Of a DNA stretch of 38,778 bases, positions 18,013 to 25,501 are shown piece after piece. The DNA comes from Acidimicrobiales bacterium (lineage in GTDB: Bacteria; Actinomycetota; Acidimicrobiia; Acidimicrobiales; Acidimicrobilacustridaceae): the NCBI GenBank assembly GCA_025455885.1, contig JALOLR010000020.1:1-38778 (forward strand), given 5' to 3'. The translations under genes and the position numbers were made by a program. The notes under the pieces are model-generated. The model had not been told where the DNA came from. It searched no databases and saw nothing but the letters and a program-made list of their open reading frames with translations. How positions within the stretch are numbered: the first letter of the stretch is position 1; every line of letters starts with the position of its first letter.

Positions 18013-18026
18013 TGACGCTAACGTCA
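18013..18026. promoter_or_regulatory. Regulon operator 2 (TGACGCTAACGTCA)
   Basis: This is a perfect match to TGACRYNNRYGTCA between two divergent amidohydrolase genes (starts 17968 and 18120). On the minus strand the core reads TAGCGT, a TANNNT box inside the operator, so binding would occlude the promoter directly. Confidence 0.8.
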
Positions 18027-18119
18027 GGTAGAGCTGGAGGCCAGCGGCCGCGCCGTCGCCACGAGGAGCGCGACCCGACCGCACGGCCCGACGCGAACTG
18101 GACGAACGGGGGATCCGCC

Positions 18120-19319
18120 GTGACCGTGGGAACCGACGAGCGCTTCGTGGTCATCTCCGCCGACTGCCACGCCGGCGGGTCGATGGAGACCTACGGGGAG
18201 TACCTCGACCCGGCGTACCGGGAGGACTTCGCGACGTGGCGGGCGGCGTACAAGAACCCGTTCCGCGACCTGCAGAGCCCGGGCCGCACCCGCAACTGGG
18301 ACAGCGACCAGCGCATCGCCGAGCTCGAGGCCGACGGCCAAGTGGCCGAGGTGGTGTTCCCGAACACCGTCCCGCCGTTCTTCCCGACCGGCGCCCTGGT
18401 GGCCCGACCGCCCACGGCCGCCGACCTCGATCAACGGTGGGCCGGGCTGCGGGCCCACAACCGCTGGCTGGCCGACTGGTGCGGGGCCGAACCGAACCGT
18501 CGAGCGGGCATCGCCCAGGTGTTCCTCAACGACGTCGACCGGGCCGTCGAGGAGGCGCACTGGGTCGCCGGGAGCGGCCTGCGGGGCGGCATCCTGATCC
18601 CGGCGGTACCCGACGACGCCGGGATGGACCCGCTCTACTCCTCCACCTACGACCCGCTGTGGGAGGCCTGCCAGGACCTCGACCTGGTGGTCAACTCCCA
18701 CTCCGGCAGCGGCCACCCCGACTACGGCTCGTACCCGTCGTCGTCGATGATCTGGGCCATCGAGACCGAGTGGATGGCCCACCGGCCGCTGTGGCACATG
18801 ATCATGAGCGGGGTCTTCGAGCGCTTCCCACGACTGCGCTTCGTGCTCTCCGAGCAGGGCTGTTCGTGGCTCCCGGGCACCCTCGCCCAGCTCGACGGGA
18901 TGCACTTCGCGGCGTCGACGGGACGGGCCGGCGAGCTGAAGCTCGACGCCGACGCCCACCTGCCCCTGCGCCCCAGCGAGTACTTCGAGCGCAACGTGTG
19001 GATCGGCGCCAGCTTCCCCGGGCCCCGCGACGCCCGGGCGATGCGCAAGCTCGGGCTGCACAAGGTGATGTGGGGCAGCGACTACCCGCACCACGAAGGG
19101 GTGAGCCCCTTCACCCGCGAGCACCTCCGCCGCACCTTCGAGGGGTGGACGACCGCCGAGCTCGACCAGGTGCTCACCACCACCGCGGCCGAGGTCTACG
19201 GGTTCGACGTCGACGCGTTGGCGCCCCGGGCGGAGGCGGTGGGGCCGACCGCGGCCGAGCTGGCCGCACCGCTGACCGAGATCCCCGCCGGCGCCACCAG
19301 CCCCGCCTTCTATCAATGA
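18120..19319 (+). CDS. Amidohydrolase family 2 protein, likely metal-dependent
   Basis: The 399-residue protein starts FVVISADCHAGGSMETYGEY, where D-C-H is the first metal motif (about residues 15-17). It has NSHSGSGHPDYG (about 193), the WMAHRPLWHMIMSGVFERFP and FVLSEQGCSW region, and MWGSDYPHHEG (about 318) with the catalytic Asp. This is the group that includes LigJ/LigW-type hydratases and decarboxylases of aromatic or ring-cleavage acids. Unlike its divergent neighbour, it keeps all metal-ligand motifs. The start is GTG 18120 with GGGGGA at 18108-18113; GTG 18126 is an alternative. A shared operator joins it to the minus-strand homologue. Confidence 0.9.
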   Translation: MTVGTDERFVVISADCHAGGSMETYGEYLDPAYREDFATWRAAYKNPFRDLQSPGRTRNWDSDQRIAELEADGQVAEVVFPNTVPPFFPTGALVARPPTAADLDQRWAGLRAHNRWLADWCGAEPNRRAGIAQVFLNDVDRAVEEAHWVAGSGLRGGILIPAVPDDAGMDPLYSSTYDPLWEACQDLDLVVNSHSGSGHPDYGSYPSSSMIWAIETEWMAHRPLWHMIMSGVFERFPRLRFVLSEQGCSWLPGTLAQLDGMHFAASTGRAGELKLDADAHLPLRPSEYFERNVWIGASFPGPRDARAMRKLGLHKVMWGSDYPHHEGVSPFTREHLRRTFEGWTTAELDQVLTTTAAEVYGFDVDALAPRAEAVGPTAAELAAPLTEIPAGATSPAFYQ

Positions 19320-19464
19320 CGGCGCCCTCGTCGCGGCGCTCCTCGGGACGCGATGTGAGGCGGGACGCTGGCGCTTCCCCCGCCTCACTCCACCGCACCC
19401 CCTCCCCACGCCTGGCCTCGTGCACGGCGCCCTCGTCGCGGCGCTCCTCAGGACGCGACCTGAG
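19319..19464 (+). repeat. Two 41-bp direct repeats flanking a hairpin
   Basis: Copies at 19319-19359 and 19424-19464 match at 38 of 41 positions, beginning ACGGCGCCCTCGTCGCGGCG. The second ends in an inverted repeat, CCTCAGG-ACGCGA-CCTGAGG. They are not obviously coding. They frame the hairpin at 19355-19388 in the 180-bp gap between the amidohydrolase and the hydroxyacid dehydrogenase operon. Confidence 0.85.
19355..19388 (+). terminator. Hairpin after the amidohydrolase gene
   Basis: GTGAGGCGGG (19355-19364) and CCCGCCTCAC (19379-19388) form a 10-bp perfect stem with a 14-nt loop, 36 bp after the stop codon. There is no T-tract; position and strength suggest a U-less terminator. Confidence 0.45.
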
Positions 19465-19486
19465 GGCCAGGGCGCAGCCGGTCCCC

Positions 19487-19500
19487 TAAGGTGACACGCA
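19487..19500 (+). promoter_or_regulatory. Leaderless promoter of the hydroxyacid dehydrogenase operon
   Basis: TAAGGT (19487-19492) fits the actinobacterial -10 TANNNT. Exactly 7 nt separate it from ATG 19500, so transcription should start at or beside the A of the start codon. No Shine-Dalgarno sequence is present. Confidence 0.55.
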
Positions 19501-19505
19501 TGTCA
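19492..19505. promoter_or_regulatory. Regulon operator 3 (TGACACGCATGTCA), over a start codon
   Basis: This is a perfect match to TGACRYNNRYGTCA. It covers the predicted transcription start and the ATG at 19500 of the 2-hydroxyacid dehydrogenase gene, a position suited to repression. Confidence 0.8.
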
Positions 19506-20504
19506 GAGACGGGGGGTGACGGGCCCGGCGGACGACCGGTGGCCCTGGTGACCGCGACCTGTCGGGGACCGGGCCTCGACCGGCTCCACGAGGTGTGCGA
19601 CGTGCACTACGAGCCCTGGCTCGACGCCACCACCATGCACCTCCTCGACCCGGCGTCCCTCGCCGCCCGGATCGACGAGCTGGGCGCCACGGTCGTCGTG
19701 GCCGAGGCCGACCCGGTGAAGGGCGAGGTCCTCGACCGACCGCTGCGGGTCATCGGCTCGACCCGGGGCGATCCCACCAACGTCGACGTCGCCGGCGCCA
19801 CCGAACGAGGCATCCCCGTGCTGCGCACGCCCGGCCGCAACGCCGACGCGGTCGCCGAGCTGACCGTCGCCCTGCTGTTCGCGGTGACCCGCGGCATCGT
19901 GCCCGCCGACGCCGACCTGCGCGCCGACCGGGTCTTCGTCGACGGCACCATCCCCTATCAGCGCTATCGCGCCTGGCAGGTGGCGGGACAGACGGTGGGG
20001 ATCATCGGGCTCGGCGCGGTCGGCCGGGCGGCGAAGTGGCGCTTCGAGGGGCTCGGCATGAACGTGGTGTCGTTCGACCCCTACTCCCCCGAGGCGACCC
20101 ACGCCTCGCTCGACGAGATGCTGCCCGAGGCCGACGTGGTGTCGATGCACGCCGCTCCGACCCCCGAGACGTTCGGGCTGATGAGCGGGGCCCGCTTCCG
20201 GGCCATGAAGCCCGGCTCGGTGTACCTGAACTCGGCACGGGCCGCCCTGCACGACCTCGACGGGCTGGTGGCCGCGTTGGAGTCCGGCCACCTGGCCGGC
20301 GCCGGGCTCGACCACTTCGACGGCGAACGACTCCCGGCCGGGCACCCGCTGCTCGGGATGCGTCAGGTGGTGCTCACCCCCCACATCGGCGGGGCGACCT
20401 ACGACACCGAGGCCAACCACACCGCCATGGTCGCCGACGACATCGCTCGGCTCTTCGCCGGCGAACGACCTCTCCACTGCGTGAACCCGGAGACCCTGCC
20501 ATGA
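19500..20504 (+). CDS. D-isomer-specific 2-hydroxyacid dehydrogenase
   Basis: The 334-residue NAD-dependent enzyme of the phosphoglycerate/glyoxylate reductase group has VGIIGLGAVGRAAKWRFEGLG for nucleotide binding (about 166-186), the catalytic Arg in YLNSARAAL (about 246), the Glu in LDHFDGERLP and the His in LTPHIGGATYDTE (about 294). GSTRGDPTNVDVA and NADAVAELTVALL are the usual substrate-side motifs. I take ATG 19500 rather than GTG 19491, because the -10 spacing gives a leaderless start there. Its stop overlaps the aldolase start (ATGA). It could oxidise or reduce a 2-hydroxy/2-oxo acid made or used by the aldolase next door. Confidence 0.92.
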   Translation: MSETGGDGPGGRPVALVTATCRGPGLDRLHEVCDVHYEPWLDATTMHLLDPASLAARIDELGATVVVAEADPVKGEVLDRPLRVIGSTRGDPTNVDVAGATERGIPVLRTPGRNADAVAELTVALLFAVTRGIVPADADLRADRVFVDGTIPYQRYRAWQVAGQTVGIIGLGAVGRAAKWRFEGLGMNVVSFDPYSPEATHASLDEMLPEADVVSMHAAPTPETFGLMSGARFRAMKPGSVYLNSARAALHDLDGLVAALESGHLAGAGLDHFDGERLPAGHPLLGMRQVVLTPHIGGATYDTEANHTAMVADDIARLFAGERPLHCVNPETLP

Positions 20505-21175
20505 CCCGCGTGAACGGCGCCCCTCTCGAGGACGTGCGCATCTCGGTGCTCACCGCCGCCAAGGCCATGCACGCCAAGGGCCTGGTCGAGGGCACCGCCG
20601 GCAACGTATCGGGCCGTGTCGACGACGGGACGGTGGTGGTGACCCCCTCGTCGCTCGGCTACGAGGAGATGACCCTCGACGACCTGGTCGTCGTCGACCT
20701 CGACGGCGAGGTGGTGGCCGGCGAACGCTCACCCACCTCGGAGAAGGGCGTGCACCTGGCCGCCCTGGCCGCGTACCCGGAGGTCGGCGGCGTCGTCCAC
20801 TGCCATGCCCGCTACGCGTCGATGTACGCCGTGGCCCACCGGCCGATCCCCGCGGCGATCGACGAGTTCGTGGTGTACATCGGCGGCGACGTGCCCTGCG
20901 GCGGCTACCACGCCTCGGGCAGCGCCGGCCTCCCCGCCGAGGTGGCGGGGCACCTGGCCGAGCGGTCGGCGGCGCTGATGGCCAACCACGGCCTCGTGAC
21001 CATCGGCAAGTCGGTCGACGACGCCCTCCACTCCGCGCTCGTCGTCGAGCACAACGCCCACATCATGTGGGGCGCCCACCTGCTCGGCGGGGTCGTCGAG
21101 CTCACGCCCGAGGCGCACGCCCAGTTCCGGGGGTACTACGAGTTCATCCGCGGCAACCTGTGGATGCCGGCGTGA
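20501..21175 (+). CDS. Class II aldolase/adducin family protein
   Basis: The 224-residue zinc enzyme of the FucA/AraD superfamily has GLVEGTAGNVSGR (about 27-39) for phosphate or carboxylate binding, TSEKGVH with the catalytic-type Glu (about 79), the zinc histidines HCHARY (about 100-105) and NHGLV (about 162). Members are aldolases, epimerases or decarboxylases of sugar phosphates and sugar acids; the substrate here cannot be told. Stop/start overlaps on both sides (ATGA, GTGA) place it firmly in a four-gene operon with the 2-hydroxyacid dehydrogenase and an AMP ligase. Confidence 0.92.
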   Translation: MTRVNGAPLEDVRISVLTAAKAMHAKGLVEGTAGNVSGRVDDGTVVVTPSSLGYEEMTLDDLVVVDLDGEVVAGERSPTSEKGVHLAALAAYPEVGGVVHCHARYASMYAVAHRPIPAAIDEFVVYIGGDVPCGGYHASGSAGLPAEVAGHLAERSAALMANHGLVTIGKSVDDALHSALVVEHNAHIMWGAHLLGGVVELTPEAHAQFRGYYEFIRGNLWMPA

Positions 21176-22644
21176 ACGTGGCGACCGCCGAGGACGTGAT
21201 CTCCTACGGTGGCCGCCTCGCCGTCCTCGCCGCCGAGCGCCCTGACGACACCGCAGTGGTGGCGCTCGCCCTCGACGGCTCCGAGACCGCCCTCACGTGG
21301 GCGCAGTTCGAACGGCGGGCCAACCAGATCGGGCGGGCCATGGCCGAGCGGAGTGTGGTCCCGGGCGATCGGGTGGCGCTCGCCCTGCCGAACTCCTGTG
21401 ACGCCGTCGCCGCGATCTTCGCGACCTGGAAGCTCGGCGCCGTGCCAGTGCCGGTGCGCTGGGACCTCCCGGACTGGGAGCGGGGTCGGATCCTCGAGGT
21501 CGTCGACGCCGCGCTCGTGGTGGGCACCGAGGACCACGACTGGCTGGCCGCGTCGACGAGCCTCGACGACGGGCCGCTCGACGGGCCGGTCTCGCCGCAC
21601 ACCCACGGCATCTGCAGCAGCGGCTCGACGGGCCTGCCCAAGATGATCCTGATGGAGAACCCGGCGGTCTGGAACCCCGAGATCGGCAAGCCGTTCGTCG
21701 AGGGCTGGAAGGAGGTCCCGCGGCCGCAGACGGTCCTGATGGCGACGACGCTGTACCACACCAACGGCTTCGCCACGATGCTCAACGTGCTGGCCGGCGA
21801 CACGCTCGTCACCCTCGAGAAGTTCGACGCCGCCCGCATCGTCGACCTCGTGGAGCGGCACCGCGTCACCACCATCACCGCCACCCCCACCATGCTCCAG
21901 CGCATCGTCGATCTGCCCGGCGTGGACGATCGCGACCTGAGCTCGCTCGAGTGGGTCCTGCAGGGCGCGGCGGTGATCCCGCCGTCGCTCGTGCACCGGG
22001 TCATCGAACTGATCGGGGCCGAGCGGTTCTTCATGGCCTACGGGATGACCGAAGGCCTCGGCCTCACCGCGTTGCGGGCCGACGAGTGGCTGACCCACCA
22101 GGGCAGCGTCGGGCGTGGGTACCGGGGCACCGAGGTGCGCATCGCCGACGCCTCCGGCGAACCGGTTCCGTCGGGCGAGATCGGCGAGATCTACCTCCGT
22201 TCGCCGATGAGCGGGATGTACCGCTACGTGGGCGGGGCGCCGCCGCTGCCCACCACCGACGACGGGTTCTCCACGGCCGGCGACATGGGCTGGATGGACG
22301 AGGACGGCTACCTGTACATCGCCGATCGACGCGTCGACATGATCATCACGGGCGGGGCCAACGTCTTCCCGGCCGAGGTGGAGAGCGCCCTCGTCGAGCA
22401 CCCGGAGATCGTCGACGTGGTGGTCATCGGGCTGTCCGACCCGGAGTGGGGACGCCGGGTCCACGCCATCGTCGAGCCCCGGGACTCCTCGGCGCCGCCC
22501 GACGCCGCCGAGGTGATCGCCTTCGCCAAGACCCGCCTGGCCGCCTACAAGGTGCCCAAGTCGGTCGAGGTCGTCGAGCGGATCCCGCGCAGCGCGTCCA
22601 CGAAGATCAGCCGGGCGGCGCTGATCGCCGAGCGCGGTGGCTGA
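21172..22644 (+). CDS. AMP-forming acyl-CoA synthetase/ligase
   Basis: The 490-residue ANL-superfamily enzyme activates a carboxylic acid with ATP and CoA. It shows the P-loop SSGSTGLPKMI (about 147-157; Ser replaces the usual Thr-Thr), MAYGMTEG (about 286), STAGDMGWMDEDGYLYI (about 366), TGGANVFPAEVE (about 393) and the C-terminal catalytic Lys in SASTKISR (about 480). It starts at GTG 21172, overlapping the aldolase stop. The acyl substrate is unknown. Placed after an aldolase and a hydroxyacid dehydrogenase, it may activate the acid those enzymes yield. Confidence 0.92.
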   Translation: MNVATAEDVISYGGRLAVLAAERPDDTAVVALALDGSETALTWAQFERRANQIGRAMAERSVVPGDRVALALPNSCDAVAAIFATWKLGAVPVPVRWDLPDWERGRILEVVDAALVVGTEDHDWLAASTSLDDGPLDGPVSPHTHGICSSGSTGLPKMILMENPAVWNPEIGKPFVEGWKEVPRPQTVLMATTLYHTNGFATMLNVLAGDTLVTLEKFDAARIVDLVERHRVTTITATPTMLQRIVDLPGVDDRDLSSLEWVLQGAAVIPPSLVHRVIELIGAERFFMAYGMTEGLGLTALRADEWLTHQGSVGRGYRGTEVRIADASGEPVPSGEIGEIYLRSPMSGMYRYVGGAPPLPTTDDGFSTAGDMGWMDEDGYLYIADRRVDMIITGGANVFPAEVESALVEHPEIVDVVVIGLSDPEWGRRVHAIVEPRDSSAPPDAAEVIAFAKTRLAAYKVPKSVEVVERIPRSASTKISRAALIAERGG

Positions 22645-22677
22645 GCGCCGATCGCCCGTCACCCCCGAGGGCCGCTG

Positions 22678-23766
22678 ATGGGGTTCGCGCCGCAGTACGC
22701 CGGGCCGCACGACCCCGTCGCGTCCACCCCGCCGCGTCGACCGGGGTGGGTGCGCCGCACCACCACGATCGACACCACCCGGCCGGAGGGGCTGGACGGC
22801 CCGGCCCTCGTCGACGCCCGCGGTCGGGACCTGCTCACCGGCGACGACGGCGCGCCGCTCGTCATGGCGTCCACCTCGTTCGGGGCCCGTCTCGCCGCGG
22901 GGTCGGGAACCGTCGAGGAGGTGGCCGGCTCCGTGCGCCCCCTGGCCCTGGCGGGCCTCGTGGGCCTGGGCGTGGCGGCGGGGTTCCGGGCCCGGGCGGC
23001 CGAGGCGCTGGCCGGCTTCCCCGACGACGACCCCGAGGCGGTGCTGCTCGCCCAACTCCTCGACGACCTGCCCGGGGCGTCGCTGGTCTCGGGGTTCGCC
23101 ATGCAGCACGCCGCCACCACCGCCGGGACAGGATCGCGACCGCCCGGAGAGCGGGCGGTCGCACCAGGTGGATCGGACGGGTCCGAGGCGGAAGCGGAAC
23201 CACCCGACCACGACCGACTGCAGGGTCAGGCCGACCTGTGCGCGGGCTGGGCCGGCGACTCGGTGATGTTCACCACCCTGCGCCGGACAGGGGTGATCAT
23301 GACCCCGCTCGGGCCGCCCGCACCGGCCATCGGGGTGCTCGACGACCCCGACGCCTGGCACGACACCGCGCCGCTCCCCCCGCACGGCATGCGCCGCCTG
23401 CGACGCCTCGACGTCGGGCCGGTTGCGCCCGACGGCACCGCCGCCGTCGAGGTGCACTTCCGCGACAGCCACGTCGACGGCGACGGCCTCGAGACCTGCG
23501 TGCACGAGTACCTGGTCACGGCCACCGTCGACACGGTCGGCTCGACGATCGTGGCGATCGCCACCGAGGCCCGCGTCCTCCCCTGGCAAGAGTGTCCCGG
23601 TGCGGTGGGCAGCGCCGGTCGCGTCGTGGGCATGCCCCTCGAAGGGCTCCGCCGGACGGTCCGCACCGAGCTCACCGGCTCGTCGACGTGCACGCACCTG
23701 AACGACACGCTGCGATCACTCCAGGACCTCCCCCACCTGGTGCGGCTTCGCGACCCGGGCCGCTGA
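22678..23766 (+). CDS. DUF2889-like protein
   Basis: The 362-residue protein of unknown role ends with the DUF2889 hallmark STCTHLNDTLRSLQDLP (about 338-354), with Cys-x-His suggestive of metal or substrate contact. The N-terminal part has RPGWVRRTTTIDTTRPEG. The middle (about 150-185) is a charged low-complexity stretch. It follows the AMP ligase after a 33-bp gap, with GAGG before ATG 22678, so it is probably the last gene of this operon, and it ends 22 bp from the convergent thioesterase gene. DUF2889 members often sit beside aromatic or CoA-ester catabolic genes, but no reaction is established to my knowledge. Confidence 0.85.
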   Translation: MGFAPQYAGPHDPVASTPPRRPGWVRRTTTIDTTRPEGLDGPALVDARGRDLLTGDDGAPLVMASTSFGARLAAGSGTVEEVAGSVRPLALAGLVGLGVAAGFRARAAEALAGFPDDDPEAVLLAQLLDDLPGASLVSGFAMQHAATTAGTGSRPPGERAVAPGGSDGSEAEAEPPDHDRLQGQADLCAGWAGDSVMFTTLRRTGVIMTPLGPPAPAIGVLDDPDAWHDTAPLPPHGMRRLRRLDVGPVAPDGTAAVEVHFRDSHVDGDGLETCVHEYLVTATVDTVGSTIVAIATEARVLPWQECPGAVGSAGRVVGMPLEGLRRTVRTELTGSSTCTHLNDTLRSLQDLPHLVRLRDPGR

Positions 23767-23788
23767 GCTCAGCGGTGCCCCTGCACCC

Positions 23789-24604
23789 TCAGAGGCGCTC
23801 CGCCGGCACCGGGACGGCCCGCGCCGTGGCGTGGGTCGTCAGCCGGCCCGTGCTCACGTCGGTCAGCTCGACCAGCGCCGTCGCGTCGGGGCCGTGGCCC
23901 ACGACGCGGACCGCGGAGCGGATCGGGCCGGTGCGGTTCTGGGCCAGGTAGCGCACGTGCAGGTCGGTCACGTACGCCGGGCCACCCCACGTGGCCCCCA
24001 GCGCAGCCTCCGCGGCGGCCTCCACGAGCGCCGCCACCATGGCGCCCTGGAGTGCACCGGCAGGGTTGCGCAGGTCGGGACGCACGTCCACCTCGACGAC
24101 CCCCGCCGCAGCGTCGAGCACCCGCAGTCCCATCGCCTCGGGGAGGGGCTCCTCGATCGGCGTGATCCGGTCCCAGCGGTTGCGGGCGACGTCGGGATCG
24201 AACGGGTGCTTCGGGGGGTCGTCCTCCCGGCGGTCCACCCGGGTGAAGCCGCCCGCCCCGTAGCCCACCTCGACGCCGTCGGCGCCGACGAGGCGGGCCG
24301 AGCAGGTGGCCGAGCGCCGCCCGTCGCGCAGGACGGTCGGGCGGACGTCGATCCACTCGGGCGGGTCGGTCAGCGGCATCCGCACCACGAGGTCGGAGGT
24401 GAACGTCCACCGCTCGGGGTCGCTGTCGACGGCCACGCCGGTGGCGGCGTCGACGGCGAAGCTCATCACGCTGGTCCGCAGCGCCCCGTGCACGCACGTC
24501 GTGGGGACGGGGGTGATGCGGAACACGAGCCGGCCGTCCTCGACACGGCTCGTGGTCCCCAGTCGACTCGGGATCGAGGTCGCCAGGGGTGAGATGTCGG
24601 TCAT
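23789..24604 (-). CDS. Tandem-hotdog acyl-CoA thioesterase-like protein
   Basis: The 271-residue product looks like two hotdog modules. The first (about 20-125) is PaaI-like with CVHGALRTSVMSFAVDAATG. The second (about 150-265) carries RNPAGALQGAMVAALVEAAAE, with the helix that faces the CoA pocket. Such proteins hydrolyse acyl-CoA or simply bind it. GGAGG lies 6 bases before ATG 24604, deciding the start over ATG 24643, and operator 4 sits just upstream, with TATGTT (24632-24637 on the minus strand) as its -10. It shares that operator with the divergent SDR gene. Confidence 0.82.
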   Translation of the reverse strand: MTDISPLATSIPSRLGTTSRVEDGRLVFRITPVPTTCVHGALRTSVMSFAVDAATGVAVDSDPERWTFTSDLVVRMPLTDPPEWIDVRPTVLRDGRRSATCSARLVGADGVEVGYGAGGFTRVDRREDDPPKHPFDPDVARNRWDRITPIEEPLPEAMGLRVLDAAAGVVEVDVRPDLRNPAGALQGAMVAALVEAAAEAALGATWGGPAYVTDLHVRYLAQNRTGPIRSAVRVVGHGPDATALVELTDVSTGRLTTHATARAVPVPAERL

Positions 24605-24637
24605 CGGTCCTCCGGGGCAGACGGACCTCCCAACATA

Positions 24638-24651
24638 TGACACTGGCGTCA
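24638..24651. promoter_or_regulatory. Regulon operator 4 (TGACACTGGCGTCA)
   Basis: This is a perfect match to TGACRYNNRYGTCA between the divergent thioesterase (start 24604) and SDR (start 24715). On the plus strand ATGACA (24637-24642) reads as a -35, 18 bp from TACGGT (24661-24666), so the operator overlaps the -35. On the minus strand TATGTT is the -10. Confidence 0.8.
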
Positions 24652-24714
24652 GGTAGCGCCTACGGTGCCGGGTCGCCGGGTGGTCACCCGGCGCGACTCG
24701 ACCTTGGAGGGGCA

Positions 24715-25482
24715 GTGGAGCTCAGCGGACGTTCAGCGATCGTGACCGGCGGCGCCGGCGGACTGGGTGCGGCGACAGTTCGTCGGCTCACCGAGGCGGG
24801 TCTGGGCGTGGTCGTGTTCGACCAGAACGCCGACGGCTCGGAGAAGCTGGTCAGCGAGCTCGGACGGGGCGCCGCGGTGTCCGGCGACGTGACGAGCGAG
24901 GACGACGTCGCGGCCGCCGTCGCCGCCGCCGAGGCCATGGGCCCCCTGGCGGTGGTCGTGAACGTGGCCGGCGGCGCCACGGGCGGGGGCCGCACGCTCT
25001 CGCGTGACAACTCGCCGCACTCGATGGAGGTGTTCACGTCGACCATGGCGATGAACGCCTTCGGCACGTTCAACGTCACCCGGATGGCGGCGTCGGCCAT
25101 GGCCGCCAACGAGCCGGACGAGAACGGCCAGCGAGGCGTGGTGGTCAACACCGCGTCGATCGCCGGCCTCGAGGGCCAGGCCGGGCAGGTGGCCTACGGC
25201 GCCGCCAAGGCCGCCATCCTCGGCATGACCCTTCCCATCGCCCGGGACCTCGCCCCCGTGGGCATCCGGGTGTGCGCCATCGCCCCGGGCACCATGGGGA
25301 CGCCCATCATGATGAGCATCAACGACGAGATGAAGGAGAAGCTCACCTCGAGCATCCAGTTCCCCAAGCGGATGGGCAAGCCCGAGGAGTTCGCCCAACT
25401 GGTGTTGAGCATCGTCGAGAACCCCTACCTGAACGGCGAGAACATCCGCCTCGACGGGGCCCTGCGGTTCCCGCCGAAGTAG
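24715..25482 (+). CDS. SDR resembling type 10 hydroxysteroid/3-hydroxyacyl-CoA dehydrogenase
   Basis: This 255-residue SDR has TGGAGGLG (11-18) and a second-strand-ending Asp (VVVFDQNADG) that favours NAD. It also has NVAGGATGGG, NTASIAG and YGAAKAAILGMTLPIARDLA with the Tyr/Lys pair (about 161-165). The C-terminus FPKRMGKPEEFAQLVLSIVE, then NPYLNGENIRLDGALR, is highly typical of human HSD10-type 3-hydroxyacyl-CoA dehydrogenases. It starts at GTG 24715 with GGAGG at 24706-24710. It fits the 3-hydroxyacyl-CoA oxidation step of beta-oxidation and lies beside the kinase and dehydrogenase module. Confidence 0.92.
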   Translation: MELSGRSAIVTGGAGGLGAATVRRLTEAGLGVVVFDQNADGSEKLVSELGRGAAVSGDVTSEDDVAAAVAAAEAMGPLAVVVNVAGGATGGGRTLSRDNSPHSMEVFTSTMAMNAFGTFNVTRMAASAMAANEPDENGQRGVVVNTASIAGLEGQAGQVAYGAAKAAILGMTLPIARDLAPVGIRVCAIAPGTMGTPIMMSINDEMKEKLTSSIQFPKRMGKPEEFAQLVLSIVENPYLNGENIRLDGALRFPPK

Positions 25483-25501
25483 CCGAGGGGCCGCGCCGCC
25501 C

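Noticed and set aside
21136-23697. An 853-residue minus-strand open frame opposite the AMP ligase and DUF2889 genes
   Set aside because: It is a shadow of real plus-strand genes with recognised motifs, and has no family signature of its own.
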